58,610 nt of DNA from NCBI GenBank assembly GCA_910589145.1, contig CAJUSD010000019.1:1-58610 (forward strand). The letters run 5' to 3'. The position numbers and the translations under genes were made by a program. Source of the DNA: an uncultured Oscillospiraceae bacterium (lineage in GTDB: Bacteria > Bacillota > Clostridia > Oscillospirales > Ruminococcaceae). Positions 23,760 to 32,500 of this stretch are shown here, piece after piece (position 1 is the first letter of the stretch; each line of letters starts with the position of its first letter). The notes beneath the pieces were generated by a model. The model searched no databases, was not told the DNA's origin, and was given only the letters and a program-made list of their open reading frames with translations.

Positions 23760-24625
23760 TAACCTTTTAAGCCCTGTATGCTAATACCTTCAACAAGGTT
23801 TTTTTGAAAGAAAAAGAACAGGGTAAGCACTGGAACAAGGGAGAGTGCGGACATCGCAAAAGTTGCACCATAGTCCGCCTGCGAGCTGTCATTAAACATC
23901 TTTAACGCATAGGCGACAGTATACATGGATGGTTTATTCAAGTAGAGCAGCGCACCCATAAAGTCTTCCCAACTGCCTATAAAGGTCAGAACGCCGACTG
24001 TTACCAATGGGGGAACGATCATCGGCAGGATAATTCTTCCAAACACGCCATACCAGCTGCAACCGTCAATCTTGGCGGCCTCATCCATATCGCGCGGAAT
24101 GCCGCGGATAAACTGCATAATTAAGAATATATTGAAGCCACCAGCAAAGAAAGAAGGTACAATCATTGGAAGAAATGTACCAACCCAGCCCATCTTGTTG
24201 AAAAGTACAAAACGCGGGATCATCATAACCTGTCCAGGAAGCATCATTGTAATAATCATCAGCACAAACCAGAAATTTCTGCCTTTGAAGTTAATACGGG
24301 CCAGCCCAAAGGCTACTACAGCAGAGGAGAATGACATTCCGGCTGAGGAAAGCAATGCAACGAAGAGAGAGTTTTTGAAGAAGGTAGTAAAAGTATGGCT
24401 GCTGAATCCACGCCAGCCGTCAATATAATGCTGAACTGTGAAATTTTCAGGTACAAGAGAGGCGGCGGTGGCGAAGATGTCCCCATTGGGCTTAAAGGAC
24501 GAGGCCACAAGCCACAGCATTGGATAAAGCATCAAAAAACTGAATCCCAGCATCAGTATATGGTAAACGCTGAGGCTGACCTTGCGGCGTGCGGAAACGC
24601 TTTGGGTAATATTTTTAACCTTCAT
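23759..24625 (-). CDS. CUT1 carbohydrate ABC transporter permease (MalG/LacG-like)
   Basis: A 288-aa inner-membrane permease with six hydrophobic helices. The EAA loop that docks the ATPase is DEAAKIDGCSWYGVFGRIILPMI, as in MalG-type permeases, and the C-terminus ends in the family-typical KG (ISIQGLKG). The frame overlaps the upstream permease gene to 24649, but the ATG at 24625, preceded by GGAAGGGAAG, is preferred. It pairs with the next permease and the binding protein. No ATPase gene is present; CUT1 systems of Firmicutes often share a distant MsmX-type ATPase. Confidence 0.94.
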   Translation of the reverse strand: MKVKNITQSVSARRKVSLSVYHILMLGFSFLMLYPMLWLVASSFKPNGDIFATAASLVPENFTVQHYIDGWRGFSSHTFTTFFKNSLFVALLSSAGMSFSSAVVAFGLARINFKGRNFWFVLMIITMMLPGQVMMIPRFVLFNKMGWVGTFLPMIVPSFFAGGFNIFLIMQFIRGIPRDMDEAAKIDGCSWYGVFGRIILPMIVPPLVTVGVLTFIGSWEDFMGALLYLNKPSMYTVAYALKMFNDSSQADYGATFAMSALSLVPVLTLFFFFQKNLVEGISIQGLKG

Positions 24626-24629
24626 AAGC

Positions 24630-25553
24630 TCACTTCCCTTCCGATTCATAGTAGACCCACGCGCTGGAGGAGCGGAAAATCAACGCCGTGAAAAACGCGA
24701 TAATCAGCAGCATAAACCAGGCCATTGCACAGCCGTAGCCCATTCTGAACTGGTCAAACGCTTTGTTGTACAAATGTACGCCATAATAAAGGGTGGAATT
24801 AAGCGGCTTTCCCTGGGTGATCAGGTAGCTGGAGTTGAACGCCTGAAACGCGCCGATAACCTGATTGATCAGGTTAAAAAAGATAATCGGCGTAAGCATG
24901 GGCAGTGTGATGGAAAAAAAGCGGCGCACAGGGCCTGCGCCGTCCACAATGGCGGCTTCATGGTAACTGGCGGGAATGTTCTTGATGGAGGCGAGAAAGA
25001 TCAGCATTGAGCTGCCAAACTGCCACACGCCCAGGGAAATCAACGTGCCCAATGCGGTTTTTGGGTTGCCGAGCCAACTTGTATCATTTGGCAGGCCAAA
25101 AATTCCCAAAATCTGGTTGATTACGCCGTTGCGGGAGAACAACTGCTTCCACAGCAGGGCGATGGCAACGCTGCCCCCCATCAGGGATGGAATGTAAAAC
25201 GCCGCCCGGTAAAAGCTGGTCAGTCTGGTTGCGCGGGCAAGCACCAGTGCGACAAGGAGGGATACCGTCAGCTTGATGGGCACCTGGATAAACGCAAACT
25301 TGAAGGTGACTTTAAAAGAAGTCCAAAACAGCTTATCTTCAAAGAACATCTCCTTATAATTTTGAATGCCAATCCATTTGGCGGGGGCAAGGACGTTGTA
25401 TTCAGTGAAGGACAGATACAGCGAGGTGAAAAACGGAATGGCCGTGAAAACAATCACTCCGATGATAAAGGGCAGCGTAAACACATAGCCTGCCACATTG
25501 TCCCGATCCAGTACGGAAAAGAACTTCTGCCGGAAGCTGATTTTTTTCTTCAT
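24630..25553 (-). CDS. CUT1 carbohydrate ABC transporter permease (MalF/LacF-like)
   Basis: A 307-aa permease with about six transmembrane helices (first at residues ~16-38, YVFTLPFIIGVIVFTAIPFF). The ATPase-docking EAA loop is HEAAIVDGAGPVRRFFSITLPML. The frame is open for 41 more codons upstream, but MKKKISFRQK at 25553 has GAAAGGAG at ideal spacing. It ends 4 bp before the second permease start, indicating translational coupling. Confidence 0.94.
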   Translation of the reverse strand: MKKKISFRQKFFSVLDRDNVAGYVFTLPFIIGVIVFTAIPFFTSLYLSFTEYNVLAPAKWIGIQNYKEMFFEDKLFWTSFKVTFKFAFIQVPIKLTVSLLVALVLARATRLTSFYRAAFYIPSLMGGSVAIALLWKQLFSRNGVINQILGIFGLPNDTSWLGNPKTALGTLISLGVWQFGSSMLIFLASIKNIPASYHEAAIVDGAGPVRRFFSITLPMLTPIIFFNLINQVIGAFQAFNSSYLITQGKPLNSTLYYGVHLYNKAFDQFRMGYGCAMAWFMLLIIAFFTALIFRSSSAWVYYESEGK

Positions 25554-25584
25554 GGCGATGGCTCCTTTCATTGATGTGGGATAG

Positions 25585-25616
25585 AAAACCGCACCGGGGA
25601 GTTTCCCTCGGTGCGG
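25585..25616 (-). terminator. Attenuator-like stem between binding protein and permease genes
   Basis: CCGCACCG (25589-25596) pairs with CGGTGCGG (25609-25616), with GGGA/TCCC extending the stem, followed on the minus strand by UUUU. Such structures lower permease expression relative to the binding protein in other ABC operons; that role is inferred here. Confidence 0.7.
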
Positions 25617-25702
25617 CAAAGTATCCCTATTCCATTGCATTACGCAAAACCTGCCGTCGGGGAACGCGGACAGCACTGTTCAGCACAAGTCCGCCGGAAA
25701 AA

Positions 25703-27085
25703 TTACTCTGCGGCTTTTACGCCGTCGGCGATGATCTTGTTCGCCTCATCCATAAACTGCCTGGCAGCCGCTTCAAGATCAGTGATCTCCCCATAGCGAA
25801 CCTGCTCGGAGTATTGGCTCATCAGCTCGCCAACAGCCTGATGTACCTCCGGGTCGGCGTTCATCAGCGGCGAGGCTCTGCCGGGCTGGCTGACATAGTC
25901 GATGAACTCGACCACCTCTTTACCGACTTCATCCAGGGAAGGGGTAACGTATTCGCGCATCTTTGCAGAGATGGGAACAGCGCGTTCAATGCCTACAATA
26001 TCATAGCACTCGGTACTGTTGGTGAAGAAATTGATAAAGCGAACCGCTGCATCCTTGACTTTGCTGTCAGCACCGACACACCAGAACATGGCTGGCTTGA
26101 GGAATGTGGCGGGTGTAGTGCCGTCATCCATACTCGGCAGCATGACCATGCGAATATCCTTGCCGGTGGAGTCACGATAGGCCTGGAGCTCATTAGAGTT
26201 CTGGAAACGGGACCAGGCATCCAAAACCATAGAGTCAAAAGCGCTGACGGCAGTCCCATCGCCAGGCATAAGTCCCCAGCCTTCTTCCTGTGCCTGTAAA
26301 GCGAGCTGCCACATATTCACAAGATATTTGGGATCGTCGAAGCCCAGCGCAGTGGCATTGTCATTGTACAGATTCAGGCCATAGTTGCGCAGGTACTGGC
26401 GGAAACTAGTGGCAGAGCAGTCTACTATGTAGGTATCATGCAGGCCGGCGGCCTCGTAAACCGCCTTAGACACAGCGGTGTATTCAGACATGGTGGGATT
26501 CATCGAGAGGCTCAGATTGAGTTCGTCCAGAATGTCCTTACGGTAAAGCATAACAGGGGCATTGGTGCCGGTGGAAATGGCGTAGACCTTGCCGTTTACA
26601 CTGCCGGACTTGATGATGTTTTCAGCTACATCGCTCATATCCAGGCTTCCGTCCGCTATGTAGCCATCCAGCTCGGCAAGAACCCCATTGTTGGCGTACT
26701 GGGAAAGATAAGCGTAGTCCATCTGGAACACATCCGGTGTCTGCCCGCCAGCAACCTGTGCAGGCAGTTTTGTCCAGTAGCCGCCCCAGTCAGAATAATC
26801 CATCACAACATCAATGTCGGGATTGAGTTCCTCAAACTTTTCCAGCATCGCAGTAGTCAGGTCGTGCCGGGTCTGAGAGCCCCACCAAAGGATATTGAGC
26901 GTTGTCTTTCCATTGGAACCAGCTGCCGAAGTATCCTTGCTGGCTGAACTGTCAGTATTGGAAGAGCTGCCAGCATTAGAGGGATTGGCGGGAGAGGAAG
27001 AACTGGCAGGCTTGCTCCCACATCCGGTCATAGCACAAACCGGCAGTATAGCGGCACACAGGATCGCAAATATTCTTTTTTTCAC
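25703..27085 (-). CDS. Extracellular sugar-binding lipoprotein (ABC transporter)
   Basis: A 460-aa solute-binding protein. The signal peptide ends in a lipobox (CAMTGCGSKPAS, lipidated Cys at about residue 21), followed by a Ser/Ala/Asn-rich tether of about 35 residues. The fold is family 1 (LNILWWGSQTRHDLTTAML, then GGQTPDVFQMDYAYLSQYA). It captures a sugar or oligosaccharide for the two permeases downstream. Translation starts at GTG 27085 after GGAGGTG. The neighbouring two-component pair and GH2 enzyme suggest a beta-linked galactoside or glucuronide substrate. Confidence 0.94.
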   Translation of the reverse strand: MKKRIFAILCAAILPVCAMTGCGSKPASSSSPANPSNAGSSSNTDSSASKDTSAAGSNGKTTLNILWWGSQTRHDLTTAMLEKFEELNPDIDVVMDYSDWGGYWTKLPAQVAGGQTPDVFQMDYAYLSQYANNGVLAELDGYIADGSLDMSDVAENIIKSGSVNGKVYAISTGTNAPVMLYRKDILDELNLSLSMNPTMSEYTAVSKAVYEAAGLHDTYIVDCSATSFRQYLRNYGLNLYNDNATALGFDDPKYLVNMWQLALQAQEEGWGLMPGDGTAVSAFDSMVLDAWSRFQNSNELQAYRDSTGKDIRMVMLPSMDDGTTPATFLKPAMFWCVGADSKVKDAAVRFINFFTNSTECYDIVGIERAVPISAKMREYVTPSLDEVGKEVVEFIDYVSQPGRASPLMNADPEVHQAVGELMSQYSEQVRYGEITDLEAAARQFMDEANKIIADGVKAAE

Positions 27086-27119
27086 AGGAAAACACCTCCA
27101 AGTGATTTATCATATCTAA

Positions 27120-27147
27120 ATTATACAAAAGTTTTACATAATGTTAA
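27120..27147 (-). promoter_or_regulatory. Promoter of the sugar ABC transporter operon
   Basis: Minus strand TTAACA (27142-27147), 16-bp spacer, perfect TATAAT (27120-27125), about 35 bp upstream of the GTG start. Confidence 0.78.
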
Positions 27148-27181
27148 TTCAAATTTCAGATATTTTTGTATGTTTTTTCGG

Positions 27182-27195
27182 TGTAAGCGCTGCCT
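27182..27195. promoter_or_regulatory. Possible cre site (CcpA-type operator)
   Basis: TGTAAGCGCTGCCT fits the core pattern TG-N-AA-N-CG-N-W-NN-C-W. It lies about 35 bp upstream of the -35 of the transporter promoter. A single degenerate match, so only a candidate. Confidence 0.35.
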
Positions 27196-27225
27196 GAATC
27201 TACTATAAAACAACCTTGGCATATT

Positions 27226-27269
27226 AAAAAGCCGGAACAAGGCGGGTATATTCCCCACTTTGTTCCGGC
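27226..27269 (-). terminator. Terminator of the kinase/regulator pair
   Basis: GCCGGAACAA (27231-27240) and TTGTTCCGGC (27260-27269) form a perfect 10-bp stem, with further GGGG/CCCC-type pairing inside. On the minus strand UUUUU (27226-27230) follows. It separates the regulator gene from the transporter operon. Confidence 0.88.
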
Positions 27270-27281
27270 TTTGGATAAGCA

Positions 27282-28313
27282 TTATTCTTCCTGAAGCTGG
27301 CGATGAAATTCCTTGTACGTTATCCCTGTGTATTTGCGGAAGAGCTGACTGAAATAGTGCGGGTTTTTGCCAAGTCCGACCTTTTCGGCAATCTCATAGC
27401 TGTGCAGCGAAGCATCGCTCCTCATAAGCAGTTTGGCATGCTCCATACGCGTTTCAAGCAGATAGCTGCTGAATTTTCGCCCGACAGTGCGGGTGAATTC
27501 ACGGCCAATATAATCCGCATTCATATAAACCACATTGTCCGCAATGGATTGCAGCGAAAGAGACTCGTCCATATAATGAGCATCGACATAGGCAGTCATC
27601 TGTTGAACGAAATCATTGCTGCGTACGTTCCCGTCCTCTTCGCGCAGACGAATCAGGCTGCGGGCAATCAACTGCTCCAATGACTCACACGGCCTCATCA
27701 CGTCCGCTATTGTATTCATTCCCCATTCTGCCTGACTGCTTCCCACATCCCCTGTGACAATGGAAATCAGCGTCTCCTGCAAAATACTGGGATCTTCAAC
27801 GGTTTTGTTCAACTCATGTACCTGCTTTTCAATCTGTTCAGCGTCAAGGGTGCTTTCCCGCAGCGCGTTATAGCTTGCTACCAACGTTTTAATTCGTTTG
27901 CGGCGCTCCCCATAGAGGTAAAGCACATGCTTCCGCTGTCTGTCAACAGCATTGCAGGCGCGTTCCAGCGCGCTTTTGAGTTCCTCCCGCGAGCAGGGTT
28001 TGAGCAGATATTCCATCACTCCGTTTTTAATGGCCTGTTGGGCATATTGAAATGTATCATAACCGGAAAGAACAATTGTCTGAAGCATTGGATGAAGTGA
28101 AACAGCCCGGCTGACCAGTTCCAAGCCGCTCATGCCTGGCAGCCGGATGTCTGTCAGCAGAATATCAGGCATATTGTCCATCATACTGTCCAGCGCCGTG
28201 ATTGCATTGCTGCACGAAGCAGTCAGTGCGAGGTCTAATTCTTCCCAGTCGATCATCCCTTCGAGCCCCTCCCGGATAATCTGTTCATCATCTACCAACA
28301 GCAATTTATACAT
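27282..28313 (-). CDS. YesN-like response regulator (REC + AraC-type HTH)
   Basis: A 343-aa two-component regulator. The receiver domain (residues 1-120) carries the acidic pair VDDEQ, the phosphoacceptor Asp in LLTDIRLPGMSG, and a Lys in LLKPCSREEL. A helical linker follows. The C-terminal AraC/XylS domain has two HTH units, ending with GLGKNPHYFSQLFRKYTGITYKEF. It lies 29 bp after the kinase gene and just upstream of the sugar transporter operon, which is its probable target. Confidence 0.95.
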   Translation of the reverse strand: MYKLLLVDDEQIIREGLEGMIDWEELDLALTASCSNAITALDSMMDNMPDILLTDIRLPGMSGLELVSRAVSLHPMLQTIVLSGYDTFQYAQQAIKNGVMEYLLKPCSREELKSALERACNAVDRQRKHVLYLYGERRKRIKTLVASYNALRESTLDAEQIEKQVHELNKTVEDPSILQETLISIVTGDVGSSQAEWGMNTIADVMRPCESLEQLIARSLIRLREEDGNVRSNDFVQQMTAYVDAHYMDESLSLQSIADNVVYMNADYIGREFTRTVGRKFSSYLLETRMEHAKLLMRSDASLHSYEIAEKVGLGKNPHYFSQLFRKYTGITYKEFHRQLQEE

Positions 28314-28342
28314 AGTATTTCCTTCTCTGCATTGTTAAAGGG

Positions 28343-30076
28343 CTATGGGCGGGTATCAGGCAGGTGGATGATAACTTGTGTCCTCCCATCCACGCATTTG
28401 ACGCGCAGACCGCACTGATCGGAAAAAGCGTATTGGATGCGTTTATGTATGTTGCGCATACCTATACCCAGTCCCTCCGGCCTGACCTCGCCGGTTTCCA
28501 ACTTTGACAGGATATCCTCGTCCATACCAGAGCCATTGTCTTCCACAACGATATCAACGCCATCACCTGCAGCGCTTCCTCTGATACAAATAACGCAGGT
28601 TTCAAGCATTTCCTCGGCGGCATAGTGGACAGCGTTTTCTACCAGAGGCTGGATGGTCATTGCCGGAATACGGCAGGCCATAATACTTTCCTCCACAGCG
28701 TATTTTACACGCAGACGGTCACCGTAACGGATAAGCTGAATACGCAGATATTCACGTGCAACCTGAAGATCCTCGGCAACGGTTATAATATCCCGTTTAT
28801 CGTTGAGGGAAGCCCGGAGCATCTTGCCCAATGCGTCGGTCATAACAGCAATGCGTTGATCCGCAGAATTTTGTGACAGGCAGTAGATGGATTCAAGCGT
28901 ATTATACAAAAAGTGAGGGCGGACCTGCGCACGGAGCTGCTGAATCTGTTTTTCCTGCAAAAGCCGCTGCTGCTTGTCCTTATCGCGGAGCATGCGATCC
29001 CATGCGCGGGTCATCCGGTCAAAATGCCGGTGCAGACGTCCGATTTCATCCTGCCTGTTTTGATAAGGGTCGTCTGTTTTAGAAACCGGCTTGCCGCAGG
29101 CAGCGAAATCATCAAGTTTTTTGAGTAGAATCCACAGATGGTTGAGGATACTGTCCATCAGCAGCATACTGATGAAAAGCGCCAGCACTGTCGATACAAT
29201 AATAACAATGATGGTAATGCCTGTAAAGACAACCATAGTCGAATGAATCTGATCGTAATTGACCAGCGTTACATATTTCATACCATTTGCTGCTGTATAA
29301 CGCACACAGAGCACATTCTGACCATCCAGATTCATACGGGTATAGCCATCCTCGCCTGCGTCAAGCGTGCGGATAGCATCGTTGCTGGCATAAAGACATA
29401 CGCCGTCATTGTATATGCCGCACAGTAATGGCGAACCCATCTGTGTCATGCCACGGCAGTACTGTTCAACCAGTGCCGGAAGGTCTACTTCAATCATCAT
29501 AACAGCCAATGTATTGAATGTCAGTCCCTCAATCTCCCGAATCTCGCGCAAAAGCAGAAGCCGGGGCGTGGCGTCTTCCTCTGTCAGCCAGACAAGCCGC
29601 CCTCCGTGGCCCAAGGCGCGGTCAATATACTCTGGTGTTAGCTTGTCTGAATTTACAGATGCCCCAAAGAATTGGTTGTAAGAGCTACCTTTGATTGTTT
29701 TAAGCTGAAATCTTACAGTGTTTGAGAACCACAGACTGAAATAAGCCACACGCTTAGAAACTTCAGTGTTGGCATTGACCCATTTAACAGTACCAGGAGG
29801 GGAATTTTGCATGATGGACAAATTCTTTTGCAGTGCATTATCCGTTAGAATCCGGTAGCTGATTGCTTCAAAGTTTTGAAGCTCACTTTGAATCTGCTCC
29901 GCAAACAAGGTAATCGTTTGAGAACTGCTTCGGTAAAGCTGTTCATCATAAGCTCGCAGCGGAATACGCATGGCTGCAATCGCAGTAGTACTGACCAGCG
30001 CGATTGCCAACAGCAAAATCAGCAGAAACTTTGTCCGCACACGGAGATTACGCCAAAATTCAATCAATTTGTGCAT
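28343..30076 (-). CDS. YesM-like sensor histidine kinase
   Basis: A 577-aa kinase with a first membrane helix at about residues 16-36, an extracellular dCache-like sensor of roughly 250 residues, a second helix near 290-310 and a HAMP region (DPYQNRQDEIGRLHRHFDRM). The His_kinase box is QVRPHFLYNTLESIYCLSQ and HATPase_c motifs are IQPLVENAVHYAAEE, VEDNGSGMD and GIGMRNIHKRI. Its partner is the YesN-like regulator directly downstream. It presumably senses the sugar or its binding protein outside the cell. GGAAGGAAGGG precedes the ATG. Confidence 0.95.
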   Translation of the reverse strand: MHKLIEFWRNLRVRTKFLLILLLAIALVSTTAIAAMRIPLRAYDEQLYRSSSQTITLFAEQIQSELQNFEAISYRILTDNALQKNLSIMQNSPPGTVKWVNANTEVSKRVAYFSLWFSNTVRFQLKTIKGSSYNQFFGASVNSDKLTPEYIDRALGHGGRLVWLTEEDATPRLLLLREIREIEGLTFNTLAVMMIEVDLPALVEQYCRGMTQMGSPLLCGIYNDGVCLYASNDAIRTLDAGEDGYTRMNLDGQNVLCVRYTAANGMKYVTLVNYDQIHSTMVVFTGITIIVIIVSTVLALFISMLLMDSILNHLWILLKKLDDFAACGKPVSKTDDPYQNRQDEIGRLHRHFDRMTRAWDRMLRDKDKQQRLLQEKQIQQLRAQVRPHFLYNTLESIYCLSQNSADQRIAVMTDALGKMLRASLNDKRDIITVAEDLQVAREYLRIQLIRYGDRLRVKYAVEESIMACRIPAMTIQPLVENAVHYAAEEMLETCVICIRGSAAGDGVDIVVEDNGSGMDEDILSKLETGEVRPEGLGIGMRNIHKRIQYAFSDQCGLRVKCVDGRTQVIIHLPDTRP

Positions 30077-30138
30077 GACACCCTTCCTTCCCGGCTTGGG
30101 TTATGCCTTTATCCGCATCTGTCAAATTCACTTATAGC

Positions 30139-30175
30139 AATCCTCAATAAAATTATTCAAATAATTTCGAGGATT
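30139..30175. promoter_or_regulatory. Nested inverted repeat upstream of the kinase gene
   Basis: AATCCTC (30139-30145) and GAGGATT (30169-30175) enclose ATTATT/AATAAT. It lies 63 bp upstream of the kinase start in an AT-rich 233-bp region containing several TATAAT-like words. Could be an operator or mRNA hairpin. Confidence 0.4.
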
Positions 30176-30309
30176 TCTATATATAATATAATAATAAACA
30201 AATCTATAACCGTATATCAATCCAATTTTCCGGTGCAAATATTCAAAATTCCGATATTATTCAGGCTGCTAAGATATATTATATCATATATAACAAGGAC
30301 TGAAAAATT

Positions 30310-30699
30310 TTACAGAGTTAAGTGGGGCAGCTTCCTCAATGCAGCTGGTTCAGGTTTTGGGTTCTGAGCTGTGAGGATCTCAGCTGCCCCGTTAAAGGCT
30401 GTTTGTTCTGATCTCAGCAGACCGCCAAAGACAGGCTCATAGACATCGTATAAATAACCCTTATTAGGAACATGAAAACGAAAGGTTTTTGACGAAAATA
30501 CAAGAAAACATATTGAAACTATCACATTACGCAGAAAGTCGTCCTTGAAAACAGGACGGCTTTTTTGCGCGATATGGCCGGGACCCACTGGGTGCCGCCC
30601 TGTTTTGGTTATCAAGGCGGCCTCCCGCATTCGGCCCGCAAGGCGCTCCTGAATTAGATATTCCTTTTCTCTTGCATCCAGTTCAATTCGTTTTCCCAT
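30310..30699 (-). pseudogene. Degenerate insertion-sequence orfA-like remnant
   Basis: The frame begins MGKRIELDAREKEYLIQERL and continues AGRMREAALITKTG, which looks like the first helix-turn-helix of an IS orfA/transposase. It then runs into unrelated sequence over a 60-bp imperfect hairpin (AAAACAGG.CGGC ... GCCG.CCTGTTTT, 30548-30607). Nothing of a DDE domain follows. An IS-end-like sequence shared with 33958 lies 28 bp upstream of its start. I read it as a truncated IS rather than a working gene. Confidence 0.5.
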
Positions 30700-30727
30700 A
30701 TTTGTTCCCCCTCGCTTTTACTATTTT

Positions 30728-30757
30728 ACTGTCTGCGTTATAGGGAGCATATCATTT
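30728..30757. repeat. IS-end-like repeat, copy 1
   Basis: ACTGTCTGC, one variable base, TTA, one variable base, AGGGAGCATATCATTT. Identical at 28 of 30 positions and in the same orientation as 33958-33987. Both copies precede a degenerate orfA on the minus strand, so they are probably related IS termini. Confidence 0.65.
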
Positions 30758-30797
30758 TGTCCCAAAGAGACGGGTTGGGGGAGGCTCCCCAACAAGC

Positions 30798-30851
30798 ATT
30801 TTTGCGGGCCTAGGCCCAGCAAAAATTTCGGAGTGTGGCCACACCCGAATT
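30798..30851. repeat. Two adjoining palindromes upstream of the TetR gene
   Basis: First ATTTTTGC / GCAAAAAT enclosing the perfect palindrome GGGCCTAGGCCC (30798-30826). Directly behind it is AATTTCGG.GTGTGG / CCACAC.CGAATT (30824-30851). They may be operators for the TetR regulator, a transcription stop, or part of the decayed mobile element. Confidence 0.6.
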
Positions 30852-30920
30852 GTTTGCTAAAAACGTGCAGGCCTCGAAAGCGTCCGCATCCAAAAACATC
30901 GTCCTTATGGCATTTTACTC

Positions 30921-30950
30921 TTGCATTATGCTATTGGAATATGTTAAAAT
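30921..30950 (+). promoter_or_regulatory. Promoter of the TetR-led cassette
   Basis: TTGCAT (30921-30926), 18-bp spacer, TAAAAT (30945-30950) preceded by TGT (extended -10). It is 50 bp upstream of the TetR ATG and 70 bp after the palindromes. Confidence 0.55.
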
Positions 30951-30999
30951 AAAATCAAGTTTTGGAATTTGTTTTTATTTCCAGGTAGGAGGTGGCAGG

Positions 31000-31620
31000 A
31001 TGCCAAAGGTAGCTTATTCTGAGGAGGATAAAGAGCGCATCAAAACGGAACTTGTTACCGTTGGTCTTGAATTGATGGCAAAACAGGGCATACAGCATAC
31101 TACTGTGGAGCAAATATATAAAAAAGTCGGCATTTCACGAACTTTCTTTTATTCTTTCTTTGCAACGAAAGAAGATTTGATCGTTGAAACGCTGTACTTG
31201 CAGCAACCTAAAATTATTGAGCAGGTGCAAAGACTGATGGCGGATCCTGCTTTAAGCTGGCGTGATGCCGTGAAACAATTTCTCTATGCCTGTTGTTACG
31301 GAGAGAAAAATGGAATTGCTGTTTTAACGATTGAAGAACAGCAGCTTATTTTCAAACGTCTGTCAAAGGAAAGCTATCAAATATTCCGCCAGAAACAGCT
31401 CCGCCTTTTTGGAGAGATTTTAGAAAACTTTGGCATAAAGGCAGATGCGGCAAGGATCCATTTATTCACGAATTTGAGTCTGACCGTGATGATTGTACGC
31501 AAGGCGATCCCTGATACGTTACCTTTGTTTGTTCCCGAAGCTGCCGATGAAACAGTTGACTTTCAAATAAACGCTATTGTGGATGCTCTGGAGAAATTAA
31601 AAACAGTGCCTGCATCTTGA
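31000..31620 (+). CDS. TetR/AcrR-family transcriptional regulator
   Basis: A 206-aa regulator. The N-terminal TetR helix-turn-helix is VGLELMAKQGIQHTTVEQIY followed by KKVGISRTFFYSFFATKEDL (residues ~18-60). The rest is an all-helical ligand-binding and dimerisation domain with no recognised ligand. The frame is open to 30835, but GTAGGAGGTGG ahead of the ATG at 31000 sets the start. It is the first gene of a four-gene plus-strand cassette between two IS remnants and probably controls it. Confidence 0.92.
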   Translation: MPKVAYSEEDKERIKTELVTVGLELMAKQGIQHTTVEQIYKKVGISRTFFYSFFATKEDLIVETLYLQQPKIIEQVQRLMADPALSWRDAVKQFLYACCYGEKNGIAVLTIEEQQLIFKRLSKESYQIFRQKQLRLFGEILENFGIKADAARIHLFTNLSLTVMIVRKAIPDTLPLFVPEAADETVDFQINAIVDALEKLKTVPAS

Positions 31621-31836
31621 GGAATGGGAAAATCCGTCTGAATATCTGTTTTGGCCGTATATTCGGACGGAGTTCATTTTAGCTGAAATAAGAACAAATT
31701 TAACGGTTTATCTTTATTTTGACTGATGGAAATCAAACAAAAGGCAAAAGAGAAAACACGATTCATTTATGATACTGTGGGGACTGCCCTGTTCAGTTTC
31801 ATATAAAAACATCTGAACATTCAGGAGGAAAAAATT

Positions 31837-32322
31837 ATGGGATTTTTCAGTAAGTTATTTAAGGGGCCGGAAATTGACATGGAAAAGAGCAACGCAAATG
31901 CGAAGAAAATGCGTGCCCTGTTTAACCAGGTCGTTGAAGATGGGGACGAGTACAGGCTGATTTTCGGATATACCGAGGATGTGAGCCGTTTCAACTATGG
32001 ATTTGTGCATGGAAGCAAAACCAAAATCGGCAATCTGATTGTTGGCTGGAATGAAGCCGGCCAGACGATTGTGGTCGTTCCCACAGTCCCTGACCTTTCC
32101 GGCTGCGGCGATCCTGCTTACTATCGCCGCTCTGAAATTTTGAAAGCCTGTCGCAACAAGTACCCTACCGATGCGTTCCTCATTTACCCGGACAAAAAAG
32201 GATACATTGGCATTAATGCTTATGACTGGCTGGAAGATGAAAAGCTGTATGTTTATGTATCACAGGATGATGAGCTGGCTGCTTTTACCGACTTCTTTAT
32301 GAACCATTTTGCAACGAAGTGA
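31837..32322 (+). CDS. 161-aa soluble protein of unknown function
   Basis: I do not recognise a family. The protein has no signal peptide or membrane helix. It begins MGFFSKLFKGPEIDMEKSNA and has an alternating beta/turn core (RLIFGYTEDVSRFNYGFVHG, then IGNLIVGWNEAGQTIVVVP) and an acidic, aromatic C-terminus. AGGAGG lies 8 nt before the ATG. It follows the TetR gene after 216 bp and precedes the 55-aa membrane protein by 8 bp, so the downstream three genes form a tight unit. A role together with these partners is inferred from this spacing only. Confidence 0.75.
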   Translation: MGFFSKLFKGPEIDMEKSNANAKKMRALFNQVVEDGDEYRLIFGYTEDVSRFNYGFVHGSKTKIGNLIVGWNEAGQTIVVVPTVPDLSGCGDPAYYRRSEILKACRNKYPTDAFLIYPDKKGYIGINAYDWLEDEKLYVYVSQDDELAAFTDFFMNHFATK

Positions 32323-32330
32323 GGGAAAAA

Positions 32331-32498
32331 ATGCCTGTTGGAGAAATGGGAGCGTTCCTGCTGTTCCTTATGATTGTGTTTCTGTTTGGCAATCTCTGGT
32401 TTCATTTTATAGAAACAATACTGCGGCAGATTAAAAAGTTGTTTACACGTCACAAAAATTCGTCATGGCATCCGCTCCCCCCGGACAAGGAGGATTAA
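32331..32498 (+). CDS. 55-aa single-span membrane protein
   Basis: Read directly from the sequence: it begins MPVGEMGAFLLFLMIVFLFG, a hydrophobic helix of about 20 residues, and continues with a basic segment (LRQIKKLFTRHK) and a short Pro/Asp-rich tail ending PPDKED. By the positive-inside rule the tail is cytoplasmic. GAGGG, overlapping the stop of the previous gene, is its ribosome binding site. The gene ends 2 bp before the DUF1266 gene, whose AAGGAGG lies within its last codons, so the two are almost certainly co-translated. Confidence 0.75.
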   Translation: MPVGEMGAFLLFLMIVFLFGNLWFHFIETILRQIKKLFTRHKNSSWHPLPPDKED

Positions 32499-32500
32499 AA

